NCBI GenBank assembly: GCA_016584305.1
Contig: JACEEZ010022944.1
Location: forward strand, 1-64,000
Reading direction: 5' to 3'
Source of the DNA: Chionoecetes opilio
Taxonomy: Eukaryota; Arthropoda; Malacostraca; Decapoda; Majidae
Length of the DNA stretch: 64,000 nt
In this document: positions 21,650 to 31,200 of the stretch, one piece after another
Numbering within the stretch: the stretch's first letter is position 1
Layout: every line of letters starts with the position of its first letter
Notes under the pieces: model-generated
Databases searched by the model: none
Told to the model about the DNA's origin: nothing
The model's input: the letters and a program-made list of their open reading frames with translations, nothing else
Made by a program: the position numbers and the translations under genes

Positions 21650-23035
21650 AGTGGTAGAGTTCCTTGGTGGTTTTTTTTGCCATTTTTGTTGCAAATCACT
21701 ACCGTAGATAACAGTAAAGTCGCCACCTGCACTAATGTCGCCAGGCGCCATATATAAGGAATGATAGCCTCACTACTGCTGTGTCTGTGCCACTGAAGAT
21801 GATACACAGTAGTTTATATCATGACTGTATAATCTACCCTGTTTCAGCGTTGTTTTATGCTTTGTAGCTGCAAGTATATGTCACTACAGAAGGCATGAGA
21901 GAGAGAGTAGAGAGAAAGGAATGATGAAAAAGAGAGAGAGAGAGAGAGGAAGAAAGAGAGAAGGGAAGGGAGAGAGAGAGAGAATAAAGAGAGAGCAAGT
22001 GGCTGGCAGAGGACTTTGTAATCAGCTGTTTGGTTTGGACCCAGAAACCGGACGGCGAGCAAAACAGTCCGTTATTTTAGCTGTTTTGACCTATTTCTAC
22101 AGGACTAACGGCTACAGGACAGTGCACAAGGTAACTGTAGACACTTAGGCAGCTACAGGTATACAGGCAACCTAAATAAACCTTTAAATAACCCTAAAAT
22201 AAGAACATTTTTCCTAACGGCGTGTAGAATCGGGTAATATTTTGATACTTTTTGCCGAAACAGTCGTGTATTTTAGCAGTTTTGACCCATTTCCCGTGGC
22301 TTGTCGGCTACAGGACAGTGCATGGAGTCTGTTAGACACAGCACGCCTGGATGTTTAGTTAATAAATAATCTCTGCGTTCCAGGGTGCTTGGTATCATCA
22401 CATCTGTGGTCGTGGACATTACTGCAATGCCGTTTTGTACAACATATTTCCTTACAACATTTTCCTTCACTCCTTTTTCTTGATACAGGAAAACCTCAAG
22501 TATTCGCCTCGCTGTTCAGACCTCTTCATAATTTTTTTTTTTTTTTTTTAGGGGTCGAAATTTCCTAGTTACATAATACACCTAGAATTATTATTAATTA
22601 TTATTTTTTTTTTTTTTATGGGTCAAAACTTCCTAGCTAATATATACACCAAATTTTTTTTTTTTTTTTTAGGGGTCGAAATTTCCTACCTAGCTAATAT
22701 ATACACCTAGAATTATTATTATTAATTTTTTTTTTTTTTGAGTCAAAATTTCCTAGCTAATATACTATACACCTCGAATATTTTTTTTTTAGGGTGCGAA
22801 ATTTCCTAGCTAATAATATTTATATACAACTAGATTTTTTTTATTTATTTATTTATTTATTTATTATTATTTATTTTTTATATAGCTCTCCCCCCCTCTA
22901 TAATCCCCCCATTATTCGGCACCTTGCATTACTGGGACCACTCCTGGGCCAAGTAGTCCCAAGAGCAGAGGTTTTAGTGTGTATAATTTTCTCAGCCATG
23001 CATCTAATACTACCTTAAAAAACATGTTGCTTTCT
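21650..23035. repeat. Right arm of large palindrome
   Basis: Inverted partner of 20245-21624. The first 200 bp (CAAATCACTACCGTAGATAA, GGCGCCATATATAAGG) is the dispersed repeat also found at 6430 and 12105. The next part (22030-22330) equals the ZNF 5' flank repeat at 7076-7500. The arm then passes through the poly(T) units to CCCAAGAGCAGAGGTTTTAG. Beyond about 23035 similarity weakens but resumes in the zinc-finger gene. Confidence 0.9.
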
Positions 23036-23052
23036 CTTCCTCCGTTCTTTGT

Positions 23053-23370
23053 TCATTTTTGTGCCTTAGTTCCTCTTTCCTTTCTTTGTCTTCTTGACGG
23101 CTGTTTTGCATCCACCTCCCTGTCATCATCCGTTGACCTCGGCCTAAAAGCTCTGGCCAGGATCTCCTGGGTTGCAGTCTGCCATTTCAATCTTAGTTTG
23201 ATGGGTCTATCTCTTCCTTCTGCATAAGGTCCCAATCTTACTACTTCTTCCACTTCATCTTCAAGTCTTGTCTCTTCCTCCTCATCATTCAATTTCATCA
23301 ACACGTCCTTTATTCCACCCATATAGTCCCAGTTATTCACCTCCCCTTTCAGGAGGAGGAGGAGGGAGAG
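23053..23370 (-). pseudogene. LINE ORF1/pre-RT fragment, present only on right palindrome arm
   Basis: The minus strand is open and encodes a hydrophilic segment with GPYAEGRDRPIKLRLKWQ and EILARAFRPRS, then an acidic/basic tail (DDDREVDAKQ, RRQRKERG). Similar 'R-x-RPIK-x-R ... A-x-E-x-LA' blocks occur in the region before the RT of arthropod LINEs (family knowledge, moderate certainty). The 232-codon frame that continues to 23751 runs antisense through the ZNF exon and is not one protein. The ~316-bp segment 23066-23381 is missing from the left arm and is bounded by TGCC at both ends. Confidence 0.45.
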
Positions 23371-23477
23371 GAGGCCTTGCCAAGTGTGGTGTGAGTGAGG
23401 CAGGAAGCAGGGTGTGGGCCCCGCAGGCAGGAGCAGAGTGTCAGGGCAGCGCGTGGCTCTCTGTGTGCTGACTGTCA

Positions 23478-23489
23478 CCACTGTTGCAG
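23478..23489 (+). promoter_or_regulatory. Candidate splice acceptor of ZNF copy 4
   Basis: CCACTGTTGCAG then GTGCTGAGGTCACAG. The frame is open from here to the finger array, so the coding exon may begin at about 23490 and be joined to an unidentified upstream exon. Copy 3 and, with a missing G, copy 5 share this sequence. Confidence 0.4.
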
Positions 23490-23612
23490 GTGCTGAGGTC
23501 ACAGTCCAAGACCCGGCTCGCTGCGGCATCCCCGAGGGTTCCCGCAGGACCGGCCGTCGCGTGTGGTGGCCCGAGTGTTGCTGCGGTGGAGGCTGTGGGG
23601 CCGGGCAGCAGC

Positions 23613-25058
23613 ATGAGTGGCCGGGAGCAGCAGGATCAGTCTGCCTCAGGGGTGGGGAGGCACAGGGCTGATGGCAAGAATCACCTGGAGGCAGGCAGCT
23701 CAGGCCACAAGGCACACACTGAGCTGAAGTGCCAGCAGTGTGACAAAACATTCAAATGCAAGAGTAAGCTTGAGCAACATTCCTTGACACACAGTGGTGT
23801 TAAGAATTATGAATGTTTAGAGTGTGGGAAAAGATTTGCTAGAAAGAGTTCCCTCACCACACACACCCTGACACACAGTGGTGTTAAGAATTATGAATGT
23901 TTAGAGTGTGGGAAAAGATTTACTACAAAGAGTGACCTCACCAAACACACCTTGACACACAGTGGTGTTAAGAATTATGAATGTTTAGAGTGTGGGAAAA
24001 GATTTACTACAAAGGGTGACCTCACCACACACACCCTGACACACAGTGGTGTTAAGAATTATGAATGTTTAAAGTGTGGGAAAAGATTTGCTACAATGGG
24101 TTCCCTCACCACACACACCCTGGCACAGAGTGGTGATAAGAATTATAAATGTTTAGAGTGTGGGAAAAGATTTACTACAAAGGGTAACCTCACCACACAC
24201 ACCCTGACACACAGTGGTGATAAGAATTATAAATGTTTAGAGTGTGGGAAAAGATTTACTTCAAAATGTTCCCTCACCACACACACCCTGACACACAGTG
24301 GTGTTAAGAATTATAAATGTTTAGAGTGTGGGAAAAGATTTACTACAAAGGGTAACCTCACCACACACACCCTGACACACAGTGGTGTTAAGAATTATAA
24401 ATGTTTAGAGTGTGGGAAAAGATTTACTACAAAGAGTGACCTCACCAAACACACCCTGACACACAGTGGTGTTAAGAATTATAAATGTTTAGAGTGTGGG
24501 AAAAGATTTACTACAAAGAGTGACCTCACCAAACACACCCCGAGACACAGTGGTGTTAAGAATTATGAATGCCTAGAGTGTGGGAAAAGATTTACAACAA
24601 TGGGTTCCCTCACCACACACACCCTGACACACAGTGGTGTTAAGAACCATGAATGCCTAGAGTGTGGGAAAAGATTTACTACAATGGGTTCCCTCACCAC
24701 ACACACCCTGACACACAGTGGTGTTAAGAATTATGAATGCCTAGAGTGTGGGAAAAGATTTACTACAATGGGTTCCCTCACCACACACACCCTGGCACAC
24801 AGTGGTGTTAAGAATTATGAATGCCTAGAGTGTGGGAAAAGATTTACTACAATGGGTTCCCTCACCACACACACCCTGACACACAGTGGTGTTAAGAACC
24901 ATGAATGCCTAGAGTGTGGGAAAAGGTTTTATACCACTAATGAACTCACCCAACACACCTTTAGACACACTGGCTTGCGGAAGTTCAAGTGTGATATTTG
25001 TAGCAAGTGTTTCAAGACTAAGCCTGAGATTGCCAGGCACGTAAAGATCCACTTTTGA
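23613..25058 (+). CDS. ZNF copy 4, intact 16-finger C2H2 zinc-finger protein
   Basis: Predicted nuclear DNA-binding protein, 481 residues from the ATG at 23613. The frame is open further upstream to about 23484, so an upstream coding exon is possible. Residues 1-38 (MSGREQQDQSASGVGRH...) are polar with no KRAB, BTB, SCAN or ZAD domain. Fingers 1-16 follow at a 28-residue period, each C-x2-C-x12-H-x3-H, with linker SGVKN (SGDKN after fingers 5 and 6) in place of canonical TGEKP. Finger 5 has lost its last ligand (H to Q, 24126-24128). Fingers 11-14 have the same contact residues (T,G,S,T at -1,2,3,6). Finger 16 (FKCDICSKCF...) is divergent and conserved among copies. AATAAA lies 180 nt past the stop. 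Function as a transcriptional regulator is inferred from the family; targets are unknown. Confidence 0.85.
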   Translation: MSGREQQDQSASGVGRHRADGKNHLEAGSSGHKAHTELKCQQCDKTFKCKSKLEQHSLTHSGVKNYECLECGKRFARKSSLTTHTLTHSGVKNYECLECGKRFTTKSDLTKHTLTHSGVKNYECLECGKRFTTKGDLTTHTLTHSGVKNYECLKCGKRFATMGSLTTHTLAQSGDKNYKCLECGKRFTTKGNLTTHTLTHSGDKNYKCLECGKRFTSKCSLTTHTLTHSGVKNYKCLECGKRFTTKGNLTTHTLTHSGVKNYKCLECGKRFTTKSDLTKHTLTHSGVKNYKCLECGKRFTTKSDLTKHTPRHSGVKNYECLECGKRFTTMGSLTTHTLTHSGVKNHECLECGKRFTTMGSLTTHTLTHSGVKNYECLECGKRFTTMGSLTTHTLAHSGVKNYECLECGKRFTTMGSLTTHTLTHSGVKNHECLECGKRFYTTNELTQHTFRHTGLRKFKCDICSKCFKTKPEIARHVKIHF

Positions 25059-25343
25059 GGTGGTGTGTTGTGTGGACAAGTGTGGTTGTACCCGTGCCTG
25101 TGGGAGTGTGTCCTGTGTGGCAATGGGTGGTGGTGGTGGGCAGTGTGTTACATGTGTGGTGGCAGCCGTGCCCTTGTGTTCTGTGAGGGAGTAATGGCCC
25201 CAGCAGTTGTTGGGTTGCCAGTGCAGGTGTGACTTTCAATAAATGTATCCAGGGTTTTAAAGGTTTCTCTGCTGATTGCCTTAAAAAACAGTCTTTCCAC
25301 GCATAAGTTACACTCCTATTTCCTGCAGGTCACATATATGTAC
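25059..25343 (+). promoter_or_regulatory. 3' UTR of ZNF copy 4 with poly(A) signal
   Basis: GAGGTGGTGTGTTGTGTGGA follows the stop and is shared by all copies. AATAAA is at 25238-25243. The flank ends at CACATATATGTA, where the next element is inserted; unoccupied copies continue TATATCGCATAAACC. Confidence 0.7.
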
Positions 25344-25477
25344 AACTATTCGCCGACCTACGACCTACGCAACATACGACTGTTCCACTTCACGACCGGC
25401 GGTAAATGCTGATAATTGCAGTTTTTAATTTTTTTATGCCTATAGCGCCTGTAGGCAGTGACTACTAAGGCCCGAAT

Positions 25478-25828
25478 GGTAGGCCCTGGAGGCACACTTG
25501 AGGGCTGTGATGGTAGGCCCTGGAGGCACACTTGAGGGCTGTGATGGTTGGCCCTGGAGGCACACTTGAGGGCTGTGATGGCAGGCCCTGGAGGCACACT
25601 TGAGGGCTGTGATGGTAGGCCCTGGAGGCACACTTGAGGGCTGTGATGGTAGGCCCTGGAGGCACACTTGAGGGCTGTGATGGCAGGCCCTGGAGGCACA
25701 CTTGAGGGCTGTGATGGTTGGCCCTGGAGGCACACTTGAGGGCTGTGATGGCAGGCCCTGGAGGCACACTTGAGGGCTGTGATGGCAGGCCCTGGAGGCA
25801 CACTTGAGGGCTGTGACGGTTGGCCATC
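25478..25828 (-). repeat. 34-bp minisatellite, left array (about 10 units)
   Basis: Unit GCCCTGGAGGCACACTTGAG then GGCTGTGATGGYAG, 34 bp, highly uniform; the variable bases are mainly the last few (gta, gca, gtt). Because 34 is not a multiple of three, three units (102 bp) make a 34-residue repeat and all three frames on one strand stay open (PSSVPPGP, CLQGLP, ITALKCASRA). These frames are not genes. Confidence 0.95.
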
Positions 25829-26571
25829 GCCCATGGTGGCAGGATTGTTATAGTGACGGCTGTGATTAGAGGCTCATGCCGCCCCCCTGTGTCCTCCGAT
25901 GCACTCGCAATCCAAGGCAGAGTTAATGGGCAGCATGTGGGTGTTCTTAGGCCACGATAGGCGGTGCAGAAAGATTTTGGTTCTCAACGGGGATGGAACT
26001 CGGTGATACGATGGTTATAACAACTAGGTAGACGTGCAGCTTTCTCTGTACAGAAGACAGAAGTCAGAAACAGAAGTCTTAAGTGGAAAGCTACATACCC
26101 AGGAATGGCCTTACATTAAGAAGGACTCCAGCACATATACTTTGATAAATGTATTATTGCCGACCCTGACCACACTCCATACAAGAGGCCATTTTAGCTC
26201 TGGGCAGCAAAGCTTGACCTCCCTGATGAGCTTGAGCTTCAAGCTGTAGATGGAGTCGACCATGGTGGCCACCCTGATGGCACCCACAAGGACTGTGTTC
26301 ACGCTGTCCTAGAAGTCTAGCTTGGCCACCTTAATGGCACCCATGAGGCAGCGAATGGCGTCCACACTTTCCGTGCTGCACTTACGCACACACACACACA
26401 CATAGCTCTTCAATCGAGCTCTCCCCTATGCGGTTTCTGATCGTACCTCAGGAATGACCTCCAGGCCTTTCCTGGATAATGAACAACAAAAATGTTGATC
26501 AAATGTGACTGAAAGAGGATTATAATAGCATTACACATTATTTTATCATTCTGCCTGTGCCACCACGGGCG
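25829..26571. other. Spacer between minisatellite arms
   Basis: Unique-looking 740 bp conserved in degraded form at 41665-42365. It contains a (CA)n run at 26388-26401 and the minus-strand relic frame described separately. No start-to-stop gene convincing on either strand. Confidence 0.5.
26111..26400 (-). pseudogene. Unrecognised coding relic conserved in two copies
   Basis: The minus strand reads ...DAIRCLMGAIKVAKLDF, stop (TAG), DSVNTVLVGAIRVATMVDSI, YSLKLKLIREVKLCCPELK. The two half-repeats LMGAIKVAKLDF and LVGAIRVATMVDS look like an internal duplication. The degraded copy at 41925-42170 preserves NTVLVGALRVATMVDSIYSL. An in-frame TAG just upstream and lack of a good start suggest a captured exon or pseudogene carried inside the minisatellite element. 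I do not recognise the family. Confidence 0.4.
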
Positions 26572-27130
26572 AGGACCAACCATCACAGCCCTCAAGTGTG
26601 CCTCCAGGGCCAACCATCACAGCCCTCAAGTGTGCCTCCAGGGCCTACGATCACAGCCCTCAAGTGTGCCTCCAGGGCCAACCATCACAGCCCTCAAGTG
26701 TGCCTCCAGGGCCAACCATCACAGCCCTCAAGTGTGCCTCCAGGGCCAACCATCACAGCCCTCAAGTGTGCCTCCAGGGCCTGCCATCACAGCCTTCAAG
26801 TGTGCCTCCAGGGCCAACCATCACAGCCCTCAAGTGTGCCTCCAGGGCCTGCCATCACAGCCCTCAAGTGTGCCTCCAGGGCCAACCATCACAGCCCTCA
26901 AGTGTGCCTCCAGGGCCTGCCATCACAGCCTTCAAGTGTGCCTCCAGGGCCAACCATCACAGCCCTCAAGTGTGCCTCCAGGGCCTGCCATCACAGCCCT
27001 CAAGTGTGCCTCCAGGGCCAACCATCACAGCCCTCAAGTGTGCCTCCAGGGCCAACCATCACAGCCCTCAAGTGTGCCTCCAGGGCCAACCATCACAGCC
27101 CTCAAGTGTGCCTCCAGGGCCTGCCATCCG
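26572..27130 (+). repeat. 34-bp minisatellite, right array (about 16 units)
   Basis: Same unit as the left array but inverted (CAACCATCACAGCCCTCAAG then TGTGCCTCCAGGGC). About 16 units, with C/T variants such as CAGCCTTCAAG recurring in non-adjacent units. The frames of 177-197 codons here are repeat artefacts. Confidence 0.95.
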
Positions 27131-27265
27131 GGCCTTAGTAGCCACTGCCTACAGGGGCTATAGGCACAAATGTAAAAAAACACTCTTATAGACCTGCGGA
27201 CTTAGACCAGAACAATGCTGAGGACCGGTCGGGGGTCCCGATCACGGGCGTAAGTGGACCACTGG

Positions 27266-27578
<313 letters not shown>

Positions 27579-27668
27579 GGCACACTCAAGCAGCCCCTTC
27601 AGTCTTGCGTTCTGCAGCACCAACACTGGATCCAACACCCCCTGTTTGCAGACGTCCTCAAGAGTGAC

Positions 27669-27879
27669 TTAACCCCTTCACGCCCAGAGCTTTCCTGGGC
27701 TATAAAAAATGGTCTGTTGTTAGCTATAAAATTACGAAAAGTAACTCAATATACCAAATTAGTTAGTCGACAAGGATACCAAACAGACCATATCTATAAA
27801 ATATTGCTGATATTAATTAAAAATAATCTAATAGTACCCAAAATACAATGGCAATTACGTTGTGGGCGTGAAGGGTTAA
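27669..27879. mobile_element. TTAA-flanked MITE, copy 1 (piggyBac-like ends)
   Basis: TTAA + CCCCTTCACGCCCAGAGCTT at the left and TGTGGGCGTGAAGGG + TTAA at the right: terminal inverted repeats that start with CCC directly inside TTAA, as in piggyBac-type elements. It is 211 bp with no coding capacity. ATAAAATTACGAAAAGTAAC and AAGGATACCAAACAGACCAT recur in copies at 36973, 43168, 59878 and 60200. Confidence 0.75.
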
Positions 27880-28587
27880 AGACACGACACGACTCTTGTA
27901 TAGTCGTGGCAAAGGACAGATCCAGGTGTCAGAGAGACGTCAACTCAAGGTGTGGGGTTAGGTTAGGTTGGGTTAGGTAGGGGTAGCGCCATCACGGGGA
28001 CTAAAGCTGAAGGCTGATCAAGGCGCTGAGCTGCCTTGCCGAGGTGGGGACGTTAGCTGGGAAGACAAATATACAAAGGAAGAACAGACAGCAACAGCCC
28101 TACTGGGCCAAACGAGGCTGTCCGTGTAACTACTTTCTACCACTATAGTTTCTTCGTGTTAGAGATAAAAGAATAGCAAAGTTGAAGGCTCCTCCCCACC
28201 CACCTCTCCCTCCGGCCGAGACAGGCAGGAAAAAAAGTGAGAAAAATCCCCATGCAGTATAGAAAAAACTGCCATGGAATTTTATAGGCAAGATTGCAGG
28301 AGAGACAGACTGTAAACTAAAGCTAACGCTACAAAAAAAAGAGTTTACGTCGGGCCGAAGTAATGGAGTTGGGCAATTGATCAATCCATCATTGGGGGCA
28401 AACGCCGGGGCCGCGTCGCCTCGCCCACCCTACGACGCCACTCCCGGGGGTCACCACGCGCGAGTTGCCATGCAGGCTCCTTTCCCACCCATCACAGCAT
28501 AGCAGACGCCCCCTCTCCACGGGAGTTTACGATACAACCTGGAGATCGGTTCAGGGTAGCGGCCCTGCCGTATAGCCAAGGCCTGAC
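27880..28587. other. Unassigned sequence before the gap
   Basis: Includes a short GGTTAGGTTGGGTTAGG stretch (27957-27978), CAACAGCCCTACTGGGCCAA (28093), typical of LINE/SINE tails, and a GC-rich piece (28390-28580). A noisy paralogue of the first 400 bp lies at 43400-43760. No gene supported. The open frames that run into the gap are undetermined. Confidence 0.4.
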
Positions 28588-28930
28588 NNNNNNNNNNNNN
28601 NNNNNNNNNNNNNNNNNNNNNNNNNNNNNNNNNNNNNNNNNNNNNNNNNNNNNNNNNNNNNNNNNNNNNNNNNNNNNNNNNNNNNNNNNNNNNNNNNNNN
28701 NNNNNNNNNNNNNNNNNNNNNNNNNNNNNNNNNNNNNNNNNNNNNNNNNNNNNNNNNNNNNNNNNNNNNNNNNNNNNNNNNNNNNNNNNNNNNNNNNNNN
28801 NNNNNNNNNNNNNNNNNNNNNNNNNNNNNNNNNNNNNNNNNNNNNNNNNNNNNNNNNNNNNNNNNNNNNNNNNNNNNNNNNNNNNNNNNNNNNNNNNNNN
28901 NNNNNNNNNNNNNNNNNNNNNNNNNNNNNN
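28588..28930. other. Assembly gap (343 N)
   Basis: Run of N. The sequence after it (CCAATTGTGTAGGCAATTTC) matches 38680-38700 and 44475-44490, so paralogues suggest that at least part of the missing sequence resembles 38350-38670 and 44170-44465. Frames spanning it are meaningless. Confidence 1.
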
Positions 28931-28984
28931 AACAAAACCACCGCCCAATTGTGTAGGCAATTTCGGTCCTAGTGTAAAATTATA

Positions 28985-29598
28985 CCGTTTTTTGGTTTAT
29001 GGAACTGTCGCCGATAGGAACTCTCGCCGAAACACCAACCCAGAACTCTCGCCGACATTGGAACACTCGCCGACGTGTACATTTTCGGCGACAGTTCAAC
29101 TTGTAATATATGAAATGGAATCTAACCTAACCTAACTACACAACCTAGCCTAACTATTCAGGCTAGTGTTGGTATTTAATCCCTGAATGCAGAAACACGG
29201 GTACTGGGAACACTCGCCGACGTGATAAATAGGAACACTCGTTACGTCGGCGAGTGTTCCTATCGGCGACAGTTCCAGGTACACGCTAGGTTTATGGAAC
29301 TGTCGCCGAAACACCAATCCAGTACTCTCGCCGACGTGAAAAATAGGAACACTCGTCGATGTCGGCGAGTGTTCCTATCGGCGACAGTTCCAGGTACCCG
29401 CTAGGTTTATGGAACTGTCGCCGAAACACCAATCCAGTACTCTCGCCGACGTGAAAAATAGGAACACTCGTCGATGTCGGCGAGTGTTCCTATCGGCGAC
29501 AGTTCCAGGTACACGCTAGGTTTATGGAACTGTCGCCGAAACACCAATCCAGAACTCGCCGACGTGAAAAAATAAATAAAGACGGGTTTGTTGCGACA
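28985..29598. repeat. 115-bp foldback minisatellite with CGCCGA motifs, block 1
   Basis: Units begin TTTATGGAACTGTCGCCG at 29291, 29406 and 29521, exactly 115 bp apart. Each contains GGAACTGTCGCCGA and its inverse TCGGCGACAGTTCC plus AGGAACACTCG / CGAGTGTTCCT, so each unit can fold into a long hairpin. The first, longer unit (28985-29290) has extra CTAACCTAACC sequence. Noisy paralogues at 38720-39170 and 44515-45235. Confidence 0.85.
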
Positions 29599-29606
29599 GT
29601 TCCCGG

Positions 29607-31166
29607 GGTTGATATGGACGAGAGTTTCAGAGACACCAACTACTTTTTCTTGGCCTACAATAGGTGCTTGTTCTAATGGTGCTAGTTTTATTTTGCGCAA
29701 ACCAAAAAAAAAAAAAAAAAAATTTTTTTTTTTTTTTGTGGTTAAGGTTAGGTTAGGTTTCTTTAAAACCTGTAAGGTTAGGTTAGGTTAGGTTAGGTTT
29801 CTTTAAAACCTGTAAGGTTAGGTTAGGTTTCTTTAAAACCTGTAAGGTTAGGTTAGGTTTCATTAAAACCTGTAAGGTTAGGTTAGGTTTCTTTAAAACC
29901 TGTAAGGTTAGGTTAGGTTTCATTAAAACCTGTAAGGTAAGGTTAGGTTTCATTAAAACATAAGGTTAGGTTAGGTTTCATTAAAACCTGTAAGGTTAGG
30001 TTAGGTTTCATTAAAACCTGTAAGGTTAGGTTAGGTTTCATTAAAACCTGTAAGGTTAGGTTAGGTTTCATTAAAACCTGTAAGGTTAGGTTAGGTTTCA
30101 TTAAAACCTGTAAGGTCAGGTTAGGTTTCATTAAAACCTGTAAGGTCAGGTTAGGTTTCATTAAAACCTGTAAGGTCAGGTTAGGTTTCATTAAAACCTG
30201 TAAGGTAAGGTTAGGTTTCATTAAAACCTGTAAGGTCAGGTTAGGTTTCATTAAAACATAAGGTTAGGTTAGGTTTCATTAAAACCTGTAAGGTTAGGTT
30301 AGGTTTCTTTAAAACCTGTAAGGTAAGGTTAGGTTTCTTTAAAACCTGTAAGGTTAGGTTAGGTTTCTTTAAAACCTGTAAGGTAAGGTTAGGTTTCTTT
30401 AAAACCTGTAAGGTTAGGTTAGGTTTCTTTAAAACCTGTAAGGTTAGGTTAGGTTTCTTTAAAACCTGTAAGGTTAGGTTAGGTTTCTTTAAAACCTGTA
30501 AGGTAAGGTAAGGTTAGGTTTCTTTAAAACCTGTAAGGTTAGGTTAGGTTTCTTTAAAACCTGTAAGGAAAGGTTAGGTTAGGTTTCATTAAAACCTGTA
30601 AGGTTAGGTTAGGTTTCTTTAAAACCTGTAAGGTAAGGTTAGGTTAGGTTTCATTAAAACCTGTAAGGTAAGGTTAGGTTAGGTTTCATTAAAACATAAG
30701 GTTAGGTTAGGTTTCATTAAAACCTGTAAGGTTAGGTTAGGTTTCATTAAAACATAAGGTTAGGTTAGGTTTTCATTAAAACCTGTAAGGTAAGGTTAGG
30801 TTTCATTAAAACATAAGGTTAGGTTAGGTTTCATTAAAACCTGTAAGGTTAGGTTAGGTTTCATTAAAACATAAGGTTAGGTTAGGTTTCATTAAAACCT
30901 GTAAGGTTAGGTTAGGTTTCATTAAAACACAAGGTTAGGTTAGGTTTCATTAAAACCTTAAGGTAAGGTTAGGTTAGGTTTCCATTAAAACACAAGGTTA
31001 GGTTTAGGTTTTCATTAAAACCTGTAAGGTTTGTTAGGTTTTTCCTTAAAACCTGTAAGAGTTTAGGTTTAGGTTTCATTAAAACCAAGGTAGGTTAGGT
31101 TTCATTAAAACACCAAGGTTAGGTTAGGTTTCATTAAAACACAAGGTTAGGTTAGTTTCTTTTTTT

Positions 31167-31200
<34 letters not shown>

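Larger units (their letters stand above)
25344..27265. mobile_element. 1.9-kb insertion with inverted 34-bp minisatellite arms
   Basis: Interrupts the ZNF 3' flank between CACATATATGTA and TGTATATCACAGAAACC; TGTA is repeated at both edges. ZNF copies 1, 2, 5 and 7 lack it, while copy 6 has a degraded version (about 41275-42890). Internally GCCTATAGCGCCTGTAGGCA (25439) is inverted as TGCCTACAGGGGCTATAGGC (27147), followed by CTACTAAGGCCCG on both arms. The 34-bp arrays lie just inside these inverted ends. The outer 90 bp of each edge do not obviously pair. No transposase seen. Confidence 0.65.

Noticed and set aside
23053..23751. Single 232-codon minus-strand protein
   Set aside because: It joins a LINE relic to antisense of the ZNF exon; two unrelated sequences.
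25358..27191. Pro-rich frames of 109-197 codons in the 34-bp arrays
   Set aside because: The unit length (34 bp) leaves all three frames of a strand open with equivalent peptides; no start or conservation pattern favours one.
28451..28960. Frames of 149-169 codons across the gap
   Set aside because: Mostly N; not sequence.
29740..31160. Telomere (TTAGG)n array
   Set aside because: The unit is 30 bp with an ATTAAAACCTGTAA half, bounded by MITE ends and internal to the sequence, not a pure TTAGG terminal array.
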